DNA of 64,000 bases from Azospirillum oryzae (GTDB taxonomy: Bacteria; Pseudomonadota; Alphaproteobacteria; Azospirillales; Azospirillaceae). A model generated the notes under the pieces. That model was not told the DNA's origin, did not search any database, and saw nothing but the letters and a program-made list of their open reading frames with translations. Positions 1 through 9,038 of the stretch are shown in pieces; the stretch's first letter is position 1; every line of letters starts with the position of its first letter. The position numbers and the translations under genes were made by a program. Where the stretch lies: positions 186,001-250,000 of the forward strand of contig NZ_VTTM01000009.1 in assembly GCF_008364795.1 (NCBI RefSeq), written 5' to 3'.

Positions 1-634
1 GGCGCTTCAGCTCGGCGACGACGCGGCTGGCGGTCTCGGTGGTAATGCCCAGCACGGCGCCGACATCCTCCCGCCCGAAAAAATCGCATTCGCCCTGGTC
101 GTCCACCAGGGTCAGGAACAGCCGGGCGACCCGCGCCCTGGCGCTCCCGGTGCCGAGTTCGACCAGAAAGGCGTCGGCCCGCTCCACCGCCTGATGCCAG
201 CGGCGCATCAGCTGCTGGTGCAGGTGCTGGGTTTCCTCCGACAGGCGCTGGATCACGGCGCGGGGGATGCGGCAGGTCAGGACGGGGTGGATGGCGATGG
301 CGGTGTGGCGGTAGGGCTCGCCCAGCGCCGCCTCGAGCCCGGCGGTGTCGCCGGTGCGCAGGAGCCGGACGATGCGCTGGCCGCCGTTGGGCAGATACTG
401 CACCAGCTTCACCAGCCCGCCGCGCACGGTGAAGAGCGCCGCCGGCTCGTCGCCGACATGGTAGAGCGCCGCCCCCGGCGCCACCGTCATCTCGTCGATG
501 GGCAGGTGGATCAGGTTGAAATCGGATTCGGTCAGATCGGCGAACAGCGCCGATTCCCGGATGCCGCACCCCCGGCAGTTCGCCAGCCCCCGCCATGCCG
601 CGTTGATGCTGGTCTTCTTCACGCTCATGTCCAT
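1..634 (-). CDS. Crp/Fnr-family transcriptional regulator (C-terminus cut by window edge)
   Basis: The minus strand reads open from an ATG at 634 to the window edge, giving 211 codons without a stop. The N-terminus carries a CxxC pair (NCRGCGIRES), followed by a cyclic-nucleotide-binding-type beta-barrel (for example GGLVKLVQYLPNGG and RLLRTGDTAGLEAALG). The C-terminal part resembles a Crp helix-turn-helix (REDVGAVLGITTETASRVVAELKR) and runs off the window. Crp/Fnr proteins are DNA-binding regulators; some use N-terminal cysteines for an Fe-S cluster, but only two are visible here, fewer than in classical FNR. A second in-frame ATG at 628 is an alternative start. The effector and targets cannot be deduced. 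Confidence 0.85.
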   Translation of the reverse strand, partial: MDMSVKKTSINAAWRGLANCRGCGIRESALFADLTESDFNLIHLPIDEMTVAPGAALYHVGDEPAALFTVRGGLVKLVQYLPNGGQRIVRLLRTGDTAGLEAALGEPYRHTAIAIHPVLTCRIPRAVIQRLSEETQHLHQQLMRRWHQAVERADAFLVELGTGSARARVARLFLTLVDDQGECDFFGREDVGAVLGITTETASRVVAELKR

Positions 635-743
635 GGTTGTGCGGGGCGGCGATGCTGTGGGTACGAACGGTGTCCGCCGCGCAGTGTGGCAGCTTTTTGG
701 ATGGGTTCCAAGTTTCCGGCCAAAGTTTCCAAGGAGGAAAGGG

Positions 744-2576
744 TCAGGCCGCGCTTTCCCTCGCCGGCAGGACGTCCCGCACCTCCTCGCGCAGGGTGAC
801 GGCGCCGTTGGTGCGTTCCAGCACCAGCTTGCGGCCGTGGTGGGCGTCCAGCCCGGCATGGTGGCCGATGGTCAGCAGCGTGGCGTTCGGCAGTTCGCGC
901 TCCATCAACGTCAGCAGTTCCTCCTCCGCCGGGGGATCGAGGCTGTCGGTGGCGTCCTCCAGGAAGATCCAGTCGGGGCGGCGGATCAGCAGCCGGGCGA
1001 AGCCCAGGCGCTGGCGTTCGGGCACCGACAGCACCTCGTCCCAGCGGTCGAGGCTGTCCAGCCGGTCGACGAGATCGGGCAGCCCGACGCTGACCAGCGC
1101 CGCCGCCGCCTTGTCGTCGGCCACCGACGAGGCCGTGCCGGGATAGGCCAGCACCGCGCGCAGGCTGGCATGCGGCAGATAGGGGCGTTCCGGCATGAAG
1201 AAGACGCGGGTGTGGGCCGGCAGGGTGATCAGCCCGCGGCCCCAGGGCCAGACGCCGGCCACGGCGCGGAACAGGCGAATGGTCGCCGTGGCGTCGCCGC
1301 CGATCAGCACCCGGTCGCCCGGCCGCACCTCCAGATCGAAGGGATGGACCACGGCCGTGCCGTTCGGCTCGTCGATGGCGACGCCGGCGAAGGTCAGGGA
1401 CTTGTGCTCGTCCGCGCGCACGACCTGGATATGGCCGTCGGGCACGTCGCAGACCTCGCGGTCGAGCCGCACCAGCGCGTCGTGCAGGTTCAGCACGCGC
1501 TCCACCGACGCGCGCCATTCGGCGGCGCGCGGCAAATTGTCGATGGGCCAGGACAGGGCGCCCACCGTCTGCTGGAAGGCCTGCGCCGTCTGCATCAGCA
1601 CGCCCAGCGTGATGGCGCCGGTGATGTAGCGGGGGGCGGCGACCAGGATCGGGAAGGCGGCGGACAGCACGGAATAGCTGGCGCTGAACACCATCATGTG
1701 GCTGAGCGCCCTGGTCTGGCCGTTCCAGCCCCGCGTCACCCCGGCGAACAGGCCGGTGAGATGCCCGCGCTCCGCCGATTCCCCGTGCAGCAGCGCGATG
1801 GTCTGGCCGTTCTCGCGGATGCGGGCCAGAGCGAAACGGAAATCGGCCTCGTAGCCCTGGCGCCGGTTGACGGCGTTGACCAGCGGCTGGCCGATCAGCA
1901 TGGCGATGCTGGTGCCCACCACGGCATAGATCAGCGCGACATAGAGCAGATGGCCCGGCACCGACAGCTCGGACCCGAAAACCGTGACGGTCAGGGTGCC
2001 GGACAGCATCCACAGGATGTTGGTGAAGCTGACCAGCAGCAGCGCGCAGTAGGTCAGCGAATGGCCGAGGTCGATGGCGACCTCCGCCGTGATGCGGATG
2101 TCCTCGGCGATGCGGCCGTCGGGATTGTCGTGCTCGCCCGGCATATAGGCGATCTGATGATGGCGGCCGCGGCGCAGCCAATCCTCCAGCAGCTTGCGGG
2201 TCAGCCAGTCGCGCCAGCCCATCTGCAGCCGGCGTTTCACCCGCAGATGCAGCACGACGATGACGATGTTGTAGACGATGATCAGCCCGACGAGGGCGAT
2301 CATCGTCATCAGCCGATCCATGGAGCGCTGTTCGAGCGCGTCGAACAGCCGCTCGCTCCACAGATTGATCAGCACCGGGATCGACACCTGCCCGATGGTC
2401 AGCACGATCAGCGCCACGGTCAGCGCCCATACGGTCACCCGGGTCCGTCCGAACCAATAGCCGCCCGCCAGCCGCAGGAAGCGGCGGGTAAAGCCGGGGG
2501 CGTCGTCCGCAGGCTTGTCGCCACCCGCTTTACCGCCACCCGATTTAGCTTCAGTGTCGTCGGTCATGCCGCCCAT
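744..2576 (-). CDS. SbmA/BacA-type ABC membrane protein with fused, degenerate ATP-binding domain
   Basis: This 610-residue protein has an N-terminal six-helix domain of the SbmA/BacA/YddA type (ABC_membrane_2) over about residues 30-330 and a C-terminal ABC ATPase-like domain. Relatives import or export peptides and vitamin B12 across the inner membrane. The ATPase landmarks are badly eroded. The Walker A position reads GGDATATIRLFRA, where relatives have GxxGxGKSTLFRA, so the invariant Lys is Thr. The signature loop reads LSVPERQR instead of LSGGxxQR, and Walker B reads IFLEDATDSLD with Asp and Glu swapped. The H-loop His survives (TIGHH). The start at 2576 has GGAGG six bases upstream, which favours it over the ATG at 2603. 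The protein may work without ATP hydrolysis, as SbmA/BacA do. It stands alone, near the Crp/Fnr gene. Confidence 0.85.
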   Translation of the reverse strand: MGGMTDDTEAKSGGGKAGGDKPADDAPGFTRRFLRLAGGYWFGRTRVTVWALTVALIVLTIGQVSIPVLINLWSERLFDALEQRSMDRLMTMIALVGLIIVYNIVIVVLHLRVKRRLQMGWRDWLTRKLLEDWLRRGRHHQIAYMPGEHDNPDGRIAEDIRITAEVAIDLGHSLTYCALLLVSFTNILWMLSGTLTVTVFGSELSVPGHLLYVALIYAVVGTSIAMLIGQPLVNAVNRRQGYEADFRFALARIRENGQTIALLHGESAERGHLTGLFAGVTRGWNGQTRALSHMMVFSASYSVLSAAFPILVAAPRYITGAITLGVLMQTAQAFQQTVGALSWPIDNLPRAAEWRASVERVLNLHDALVRLDREVCDVPDGHIQVVRADEHKSLTFAGVAIDEPNGTAVVHPFDLEVRPGDRVLIGGDATATIRLFRAVAGVWPWGRGLITLPAHTRVFFMPERPYLPHASLRAVLAYPGTASSVADDKAAAALVSVGLPDLVDRLDSLDRWDEVLSVPERQRLGFARLLIRRPDWIFLEDATDSLDPPAEEELLTLMERELPNATLLTIGHHAGLDAHHGRKLVLERTNGAVTLREEVRDVLPARESAA

Positions 2577-2668
2577 CCCGGGCCTCCGCCCTCGAATCCT
2601 CACCGTCCGTATGACTAACGAATAGGACGTGTATTGCTAAAAGTACAGGGTCAGGGGCGAAAGAAGGG

Positions 2669-4033
2669 TTAAAGCCTCCCCGTTCTCACAACCTCGGCGA
2701 GGAAGCGATAGCTGTCCTTTGGCGTGCGTTCGAGCGTGTCGTAATCGACGCGCACGATGCCGAACCGCTTCGACAGGCCGAAGGCCCACTCGAAATTGTC
2801 CAGCAGGCTCCAGCACAGATAGCCCTTGACGTTGCAGCCGTCGGCCAGCGCCTTCGCCACCGATTCCAGATGCTCGCGGTAGAAAAGCACCCGCTCGGCG
2901 TCGTGGATCTGGCCGTCCGGCGTCACCACGTCGTCATAGGCGCAGCCGTTCTCCGCGATGAAGACGGCGGGGTTGCCGTAGTCGGTGCGGAATTCGGTCA
3001 GCAGGTCGTACAGCCCCTCCGGCTGAACCGGCCAGGCCATGCCGGTCCAGCGCCGGCACTGCGCCTCGCCCCAGCCGACATTGAAGGGCCGGCCCTCCTC
3101 ATGCTTCATCGTCATGCGGGAGTAGTAGTTGATGCCCAGCAGGTCGATGGGATAGCGGATCGCCTCCTCGTCGCCGGGCAGCACGAACTCCGCCATCCTG
3201 TCGGCCAGCAGCGCCGGGATTTGCCCGCGCATCAGCCCGTCCAGCGTCACCCGGTTCCACACCGCGTCCCAGCGGGCGGCGGCGGCCACATCCTCCGGCC
3301 GGTCGCTGTCGGGAACGGCGGGCTGCAGGTTCAGGACCGTGCCCAGCGTCAGTCCGGAATGCTCCGCCGCGATGGCGCGCAATGCAGCGGCCTGCGCCAG
3401 ATTCTGGTGGTGCAGGGCGCGCAGGATGCCCTGTTCGCCCAGCTTGTGGCCGGGGGCATGCTCGCCCACGCCATAGCCGAAGATGGCGACCACGTTCGGC
3501 TCGTTCAGCATCATCCAGGTCTTGACCCGGTCGGCCAGCCGGGCGGTGACGATGCGGGCATAGTCGGCGAAGGGGCCGACGATCTCCCGTCCCTGCCAGC
3601 CGCCGGCATCCTCCAGCGGCTGCGGCAGGTCCCAGTGATAGAGGCAGGCCATCGGCGTGATCCCGGCCTCCAGCAGCCCGTCGACCAGCCGGTCGTAGAA
3701 ATCGAGGCCGCGCGTCTCCACCGCCCCGGTTCCAGTCGGCAGGATGCGCGGCCAGGCGATGGAGAAGCGGTAGCTGTCGAAGCCCGCCGCCTTCATCAGC
3801 GCGATGTCTTCCGGATAGCGGTGGTAATGGTCGCAGGCGATGGCGGCGCTGCTGCCGTCCATGATGCGCCCTTGCGCGGTGAAGGTGTCCCACACGCAAG
3901 GGCCGCGCCCGTCGGCCTCAACCGCGCCTTCGATCTGGTAGGAGGCGGTGGACGCGCCCCAGCGGAAATCGGGCGGGAAACTCAGCGGTCTGGCATCGGC
4001 GGCCTGGGACACGGGCTGGCTGAAGCTGTCCAT
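2669..4033 (-). CDS. Family 1 glycoside hydrolase (beta-glucosidase)
   Basis: This 454-residue protein is a full-length GH1 enzyme, a retaining (alpha/beta)8-barrel that cleaves beta-glucosides or beta-galactosides. The GH1 N-terminal signature is present (FPPDFRWGASTASYQIEG). The acid/base glutamate lies in LNEPNV (about residue 177) and the nucleophile in IAENG (about residue 360), where most relatives read TENG. There is no signal peptide, so it is probably cytoplasmic. The start at 4033 follows GGGAGGATAGCA, a good ribosome site; a longer reading from 4096 has none. It is divergent from the GH4 gene at 4242, with 208 bp between them that would hold both promoters. Substrate preference cannot be read from the sequence. 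Confidence 0.95.
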   Translation of the reverse strand: MDSFSQPVSQAADARPLSFPPDFRWGASTASYQIEGAVEADGRGPCVWDTFTAQGRIMDGSSAAIACDHYHRYPEDIALMKAAGFDSYRFSIAWPRILPTGTGAVETRGLDFYDRLVDGLLEAGITPMACLYHWDLPQPLEDAGGWQGREIVGPFADYARIVTARLADRVKTWMMLNEPNVVAIFGYGVGEHAPGHKLGEQGILRALHHQNLAQAAALRAIAAEHSGLTLGTVLNLQPAVPDSDRPEDVAAAARWDAVWNRVTLDGLMRGQIPALLADRMAEFVLPGDEEAIRYPIDLLGINYYSRMTMKHEEGRPFNVGWGEAQCRRWTGMAWPVQPEGLYDLLTEFRTDYGNPAVFIAENGCAYDDVVTPDGQIHDAERVLFYREHLESVAKALADGCNVKGYLCWSLLDNFEWAFGLSKRFGIVRVDYDTLERTPKDSYRFLAEVVRTGRL

Positions 4034-4241
4034 TGCTATCCTCCCACGGGGACGTTCGTTTTTCCCAGCATGCCGCAGCCGGACCGTCTTCGCCATGGGA
4101 CAAGCATGCGGCCGGCGCGGGCGCGACGCGGTGGCGCAGATTGGGACGATTGCACGCGGGGACTGTGCGGCCCCCTCCGAAAGGCGTAGCCTGTTCCGAT
4201 AAGACGGCGGTCAGCCGCTCCGCTCACGGAGGAAAGCCCAC

Positions 4242-5540
4242 ATGGCAAACACCACGAAGCCCAACACAGCCAAAATCGTCTTCATCGGCGCCGGCAGCGC
4301 CGCCTTCGGGCTCAGCCTGTTCCAGGACCTGTTCTCCACCACCGAACTGGCCGGCAGCACCCTGACGCTGGTCGATACGAACCCCGAGGCGCTCGACCGC
4401 ATGGCGGCGCTGGCCGAGGTGATGAACCGTCATGGCGATGCCGGAATCACCATCGAGAAGACCACCGACCGCAAGGCGGCGCTGCAGGGCGCCGGATTCG
4501 TGCTGTGCGCCATCGCCATCGACCGCAACCGGCTGTGGAGGCTGGATTTCGAGGTGCCGAAGAAGCACGGCATCCGCCACACGCTGGGCGAGAACGGCGG
4601 TCCCGGCGGGCTGTTCTTCACGCTGCGCACCCTGCCGCTGATCGTCGACATCGTCCGCGACGTCGAGGCGATCTGTCCCGACGCGCTGTTCATCAACCTG
4701 TCGAACCCGGAAAGCCGCATCGTCCTGGGGCTGTCGCGCTGCACCAGCGTGCGGACGCTGGGGCTTTGCCACGGCATCTTCCTGGCGCGCTGGTTCATCT
4801 GCCAGATCCTGGGCATGGCGGAGAAGGAGGTCGATGTCTGGGGCGCCGGGCTGAACCATTTCCAATGGCTGACCGCGATCCGCGAGAAGGCGACGGGGCG
4901 CGACCTCTACCCGCTGTTGCGGGAGAAGGAGGCGACGCACGATCCGTCCTTCACCCCGCTGGCGCGCCGCCTGTTCCACGCCTTCGGCCTGTGGGTGACG
5001 CCCAGCGACGACCACACCGGCGAGTACCTGCCCTATGGCTGGGAGGCCGGGGAGCATGGCTTCGACTTCAAGCATGACGAAGAGGGCCGCGTCATCCTGC
5101 GCGACCTGATGGACGGCGTCATCGACGGCAGCAAGCCGATCCCCGACGACTGGACCAAGCCGTCCTGGGGCGAGCGGGCGGTGGCGGTGATCGCCGGGCA
5201 ACTGCACAACCAGAAGCGCTTCATCGAATCGGGCATCGTCATCAACCGCGGCGTCATCCCCGGCCTGCCGGACGAGCTGGCGGTGGAGGTGCCGCTGGTG
5301 GCGGACGCCGCCGGCATCCACCCGATCTCGCTGGGCCGCCTGCCCGACGGCATCGTCAAGCTGCTGTCGGTTCAGGCCAACGTGCAGCAATTGTCGGTGG
5401 AGGCGGCGCTGCGCGGGTCGAAGGAACTGGCGCTGCAGGCCCTGCTGATCGACCCCGTCATCAACTCCAGCACCGCCGCCGTCGCCATCCTGGACGAGCT
5501 GTGGGAGGCGAACCGGCCCTATATCCGGGCGTGTTTGTAA
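4242..5540 (+). CDS. Family 4 glycoside hydrolase (NAD/metal-dependent alpha-glucosidase or alpha-galactosidase)
   Basis: This 432-residue protein resembles the MelA/AglA group of GH4 enzymes, which oxidise C3 of the sugar with NAD+ and a divalent metal before eliminating the glycoside. It begins with a Rossmann dinucleotide site (KIVFIGAGSAAFG) and an acidic end to the second strand (TLVDTNPEALDR). The family motifs NLSNPES and GLCHG, including the metal-binding cysteine, follow, with GLNHFQWL beyond them. Ribosome site GGAGGAAAG sits eight bases before the ATG. It is divergent from the GH1 gene, and the pair suggests glycoside scavenging. The sugar specificity (alpha-glucoside, alpha-galactoside or galacturonide) is unresolved. 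Confidence 0.92.
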   Translation: MANTTKPNTAKIVFIGAGSAAFGLSLFQDLFSTTELAGSTLTLVDTNPEALDRMAALAEVMNRHGDAGITIEKTTDRKAALQGAGFVLCAIAIDRNRLWRLDFEVPKKHGIRHTLGENGGPGGLFFTLRTLPLIVDIVRDVEAICPDALFINLSNPESRIVLGLSRCTSVRTLGLCHGIFLARWFICQILGMAEKEVDVWGAGLNHFQWLTAIREKATGRDLYPLLREKEATHDPSFTPLARRLFHAFGLWVTPSDDHTGEYLPYGWEAGEHGFDFKHDEEGRVILRDLMDGVIDGSKPIPDDWTKPSWGERAVAVIAGQLHNQKRFIESGIVINRGVIPGLPDELAVEVPLVADAAGIHPISLGRLPDGIVKLLSVQANVQQLSVEAALRGSKELALQALLIDPVINSSTAAVAILDELWEANRPYIRACL

Positions 5541-5546
5541 GGGGGA

Positions 5547-6698
5547 CTACGCCCGCCCCCGCCGGATCAGCCGGGCCGAGGCGAAGCCCAGCCCGGCGGT
5601 CAGCGCGCCGACGCCGAGGAACAGCGGCGCGAAGCCGGTGTGGGTGGAGATATAGCCGTACAGCACCGGGCCGATTCCCTGGCCGATGAAGAAGCTCGAC
5701 GCGAACAGGGCCAGCGCCGACCCGCGGGCGGTCGGCGCCAGCTCCGTCGCCTGGGTCTGCATGGTGTTGTGCAGCATGTAGAAGCCGAAGCCGGCGACCA
5801 GGAAGCACAGGCTCACCACCGGCCAGGGCACCGGGAAGGCGATGACCAGATAGGCCAGCCCGGCGGCCAGACCACCGGCCTTCATCATGCCCCATTGGCC
5901 AAGCGAGGCGATCAGCCGCCGCACCACGGCGCTGTAGGCCACGCCGCCGATGGCGAAGGCGGCGATGGTCAGCCCGGCCTGGAAGGCGCCGGCCGCGCCG
6001 TGTTCGATCAGCACCGGCGCCACGAAGGGAAAGACGCCGAAGATCAGCAGCCCTTCGGCCGCCACCGTGGCGAAGACGATCAAGGAGGCCGGGTTGGTCA
6101 GCACCGTGGCATAGCGCCGCTGCGCCTCCGCCACCGACAGGGGGGAGCGGGTCTCCACCTCCCGCGCCAAGCCGATCAGGGCGGCGACGCAGATCAGCGC
6201 CGTCAGCCCGGCGGACAGGCCGAACACCACGCGCCAGCCGAAGGCCTCGGCCAGGGCGCCCGACACGGCGGAGCCCGACATCTGCCCGAGGATCACCGCC
6301 AGCAGGAAGCGGCTGATGGCGATCTGGCGCTCCTCATAGGGCACGCGGTCGCCGATCAGGGCCATGGAGGCCGGGATGATGCCGCCGGCGAATGCGCCGG
6401 CCAGGATGCGCCCGGCCATCACCGTGCCGTAGCTCGGCGCGATGGTGGACAACACAAGGCCGACGGTCAGGACCGACAGAGCCAGCCGGACCAGCCGCGA
6501 CTTGCCGATGGCGTCGCCCACCGGCCCCAGCACGATCTGCATCAGCGCATAGGGCAGCGTGTAGGCCGAGGCCAGCAGCGCCGCCTGCCGCACCGTCACG
6601 CCGAGGTCGTCGGCGATCAGCGTCAGCATCGGATCGGTGGTGCGCAGGGAAAAGGCGCTGGCGAACCCGGCGAGGCCGAGCAGGAAGATGAGGCGCAT
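5547..6698 (-). CDS. MFS transporter, 12-helix, efflux type
   Basis: This 383-residue protein is almost wholly hydrophobic with about 12 predicted membrane helices. It carries the MFS loop motif GDAIGKSRLVRLALSV after helix 2 and a GPVGDAIG start typical of the drug:H+ antiporter/AraJ-like group. The gene is convergent with the GH4 gene, with stops six bases apart, and divergent from the NTF2-like gene. The convergent orientation argues against a dedicated sugar importer for the glycosidases. Likely role: inner-membrane efflux of a small molecule, substrate unknown. Confidence 0.88.
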   Translation of the reverse strand: MRLIFLLGLAGFASAFSLRTTDPMLTLIADDLGVTVRQAALLASAYTLPYALMQIVLGPVGDAIGKSRLVRLALSVLTVGLVLSTIAPSYGTVMAGRILAGAFAGGIIPASMALIGDRVPYEERQIAISRFLLAVILGQMSGSAVSGALAEAFGWRVVFGLSAGLTALICVAALIGLAREVETRSPLSVAEAQRRYATVLTNPASLIVFATVAAEGLLIFGVFPFVAPVLIEHGAAGAFQAGLTIAAFAIGGVAYSAVVRRLIASLGQWGMMKAGGLAAGLAYLVIAFPVPWPVVSLCFLVAGFGFYMLHNTMQTQATELAPTARGSALALFASSFFIGQGIGPVLYGYISTHTGFAPLFLGVGALTAGLGFASARLIRRGRA

Positions 6699-6748
6699 GG
6701 AGGATCCGAACGGCGGCGGTAGCGGTTCAGGACCTTAGCCGGATCGCG

Positions 6749-6791
6749 GGCATGCGTACCGCAGTGCGACGGTGATGGCAGGCATGCGTAC
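6749..6791. promoter_or_regulatory. Direct repeats GGCATGCGTAC in a divergent promoter
   Basis: GGCATGCGTAC occurs identically at 6749-6759 and 6781-6791, 32 bp apart (about three helical turns), between the divergent MFS (start 6698) and NTF2-like (start 6918) genes. Each copy contains the palindrome GCATGC. Same-face spacing in a divergent promoter suggests two binding sites for one regulator. The XRE regulator at 8192 is a candidate, which is inference only. Confidence 0.45.
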
Positions 6792-6917
6792 GCCGCGGGA
6801 TCGTTCGTGTACGGCATTACCTGGCACGTAATCGATTCAGGTCCCGCCATCGGGCAATTCTGGGGTCGCCGGGACAATCCGGCGGCCAGGACAACGGACC
6901 GAGAAAGGGACCTGACG

Positions 6918-7295
6918 ATGACCGATGCGACCCACACCCCCGCCGCAATCGCCGACCTCTACATCGCCGCCTGGAACGAGACGGACCCGCAGCGGCGCCG
7001 CGCCCTGATCGCCAAGGGCTGGAGCGAGGATGCCCGTTATCTCGACCCGCTCGCCGGCGTCAGCGGCCATGACGGGCTGGATGCCCTGATCGACACCGTG
7101 CAGCGGCAGTTCCCCGGCCTGCGCTTCAGCCTAATGGGTGCGGTGGACGGGCACAATGACCGGCTGCGCTTCTCCTGGGCGCTGGGACCGGAGGGCGGCG
7201 AGCCGCTCGCCCGCGGCACCGACTTCGCCCTGCTGGCGGCGGATGGCCGGCTGCGCAGCGTCACCGGCTTCCTCGACCAGATGCCGGCAGCCTGA
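6918..7295 (+). CDS. NTF2-like / SnoaL-type small protein
   Basis: This 125-residue protein has the alpha+beta cone-fold pattern of SnoaL-like polyketide cyclase-related proteins: an N-terminal helix (IADLYIAAWNETDPQRRR) followed by strands ending in RLRSVTGFLDQMP. Such folds act as small-molecule isomerases, cyclases or binding proteins. AGAAAGGGA precedes the ATG at 6918, which fits the domain better than upstream in-frame codons. It lies 28 bases before the alpha/beta hydrolase gene and is probably cotranscribed with it. No catalytic residue can be assigned with confidence. Confidence 0.8.
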   Translation: MTDATHTPAAIADLYIAAWNETDPQRRRALIAKGWSEDARYLDPLAGVSGHDGLDALIDTVQRQFPGLRFSLMGAVDGHNDRLRFSWALGPEGGEPLARGTDFALLAADGRLRSVTGFLDQMPAA

Positions 7296-7323
7296 ACCGG
7301 AAACTTTCGCAGGGAGATCGATC

Positions 7324-8139
7324 ATGGGCTTCATCCACACCGATGACGGCGTCCGGCTGTTCTATCGCGATTGGGGCAACAAGGAGGGCGGCCGGCCGAT
7401 CCTGTTCGTGTCGAGCTGGTCGCTGACCTCCGACGCCTGGGCCTACCAGATGGCGCCGCTGTCCGAACAGGGATGCCGCTGCATCGCCTTCGACCGCCGC
7501 GGCCATGGCAAGTCGGACGAATCGCCGTCGGGTTACGGCTTCGATCGGCTGGCGGACGACATCGCCGCGCTGATGGACGGGCTGGATTTGCGGGACGTGA
7601 CGCTGGTCGGCCATTCGATGGCGACGGGGGAGATCGTGCGCTACCTGACCCGGCATGGCGCCGGGCGGGTCGCGGGCGTGGTGATGGTCGGGACCATCAC
7701 GCCGCTGATGGCGCGGACCGACGACAACCCCGACGGCGTCGATCCGGCGCTGTTCGAGGCGTTCCGGACGGAGCAGCTGCTGCGCGACTTCCCGAAATGG
7801 CTGGGCGACAACATCGACCCCTTCGTGAACGAGGAGACCTCGGCGGAGATGAAGGGCTGGATCGTGGGCATGACGCTGCAATCCTCGCTGATGGCCCTGT
7901 TGGAGTGCAACCGCGCCATCACCTCGGCCGATTTCCGGACGGAGCTGCCGGGCATCGCCGTGCCAACGCTGGTCGTCCACGGCGACCGCGACGTCACCAC
8001 GCCGCTGGCGCTCGCCGAGCGCACGGTGGCGCTGATGCCGAACGCCACGCTGTCCTTCTATGAAGGAGCACCGCACGGCCTGTTCATCACCCACCGCGAC
8101 CGGTTCAACGCGGAATTGCTGGCCTTCGCCCGCGGATGA
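7324..8139 (+). CDS. Alpha/beta hydrolase, non-heme haloperoxidase/arylesterase type
   Basis: This 271-residue alpha/beta hydrolase has nucleophile elbow GHSMATGE (Ser nucleophile), acid motif VHGDRDVTTP and catalytic His near the C-terminus (EGAPHGLFIT). The sequence most resembles cofactor-free chloroperoxidases and arylesterases. The usual elbow is GHSMGGG; here the position after Met is Ala-Thr. GGGAG lies a few bases before the ATG. It follows the NTF2-like gene by 28 bp, and the XRE regulator gene starts 52 bp after its stop, so the three may form one operon. Confidence 0.9.
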   Translation: MGFIHTDDGVRLFYRDWGNKEGGRPILFVSSWSLTSDAWAYQMAPLSEQGCRCIAFDRRGHGKSDESPSGYGFDRLADDIAALMDGLDLRDVTLVGHSMATGEIVRYLTRHGAGRVAGVVMVGTITPLMARTDDNPDGVDPALFEAFRTEQLLRDFPKWLGDNIDPFVNEETSAEMKGWIVGMTLQSSLMALLECNRAITSADFRTELPGIAVPTLVVHGDRDVTTPLALAERTVALMPNATLSFYEGAPHGLFITHRDRFNAELLAFARG

Positions 8140-8191
8140 CGGCAACGATGGCGGCAACAATGGCGGAAGAACCCGGTTCGGAGCACTCACC

Positions 8192-9037
8192 ATGCCCCAT
8201 GGCACCTCTCAGACCTCCGCCCGCAACGGCAGGGTGCCGGCAGGGCCGCCGGTCGGCGCCCTGCTGCGGTCCTGGCGGCAGCGGCGCGGCCTCAGCCAGC
8301 TCGATCTCGCCTGCGAGGCCGACATCTCCACCCGCCATGTCAGCTTTCTGGAAACCGGCCGGTCGCAGCCCAGCCGCGGCATGCTGATCCACTTGGCGGA
8401 ACGGCTGGACGTGCCGCTGCGGGAGCGCAACGCCCTGCTGGTCGCCGCCGGCTTTGCCCCGGTCTACAGCGAACACAGCCTGGACAACCCGGCGATGGAG
8501 GCGGCGCGCAAGGCGGTCGATCTGGTGCTGACCGGGCACGAGCCATTCCCGGCGCTGGCGGTGGACCGGCATTGGCATCTGCTGGCGGCGAACCGGGCGG
8601 TGGCGCCGCTGCTGGAGGGGGTGTCGGCGGAGTTGCTGGCGGGGCCGGTCAATGTCCTGCGCCTCAGCCTGCATCCCGACGGGCTGGCCGGCCGCATCGG
8701 CAACTGGGCGCAGTGGCGGGAGCATGTGCTGTCCCGCCTGACCCGCCAGATCGAGGCGAGCGCGGACCCGGTGCTGGTGGCCTTGCGCAGCGAGTTGCAG
8801 GGGTATCCGGCCCCGGCCTCGTTTTTGGACAATGGCGGTGTGGACGGGCACCATCCCGACGTCGTGGTGCCGCTGCGGCTGCACACGTCCTTCGGCCTGC
8901 TGAGCCTGTTCAGCACGACCACCGTCTTCGGGACGGCGGTGGATGTCACGCTGTCGGAACTGGCGATCGAAGCGTTCTTTCCGGCCGATGCCGAAACGGC
9001 GGAGCGGCTGCGCCGTGCGCTTGCGGCTCCGGAATAA
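8192..9037 (+). CDS. XRE-family regulator with MmyB-like ligand-binding domain
   Basis: This 281-residue protein starts with a lambda-repressor-type HTH (RRGLSQLDLACEADISTRHVS then FLETGRSQPSRGMLIHLAE). A C-terminal MmyB-like PAS-related region begins around residue 110 (VDRHWHLLAANRA) and ends LSELAIEAFFPADAETAERL. Such regulators commonly control adjacent oxidoreductase or hydrolase genes. The ATG at 8192 is chosen because the HTH starts about 20 residues later; the ribosome site is weak. The gene ends one base before a large palindromic element (9039-9123). Confidence 0.88.
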   Translation: MPHGTSQTSARNGRVPAGPPVGALLRSWRQRRGLSQLDLACEADISTRHVSFLETGRSQPSRGMLIHLAERLDVPLRERNALLVAAGFAPVYSEHSLDNPAMEAARKAVDLVLTGHEPFPALAVDRHWHLLAANRAVAPLLEGVSAELLAGPVNVLRLSLHPDGLAGRIGNWAQWREHVLSRLTRQIEASADPVLVALRSELQGYPAPASFLDNGGVDGHHPDVVVPLRLHTSFGLLSLFSTTTVFGTAVDVTLSELAIEAFFPADAETAERLRRALAAPE

Positions 9038-9038
9038 T

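Noticed and set aside
498..2618. 706-codon open frame on the plus strand opposite the SbmA/BacA-like gene
   Set aside because: It is antisense to a gene with clear homology, rich in Gln/His/Arg/Gly without domains; such frames arise from high-GC codon bias on the opposite strand.
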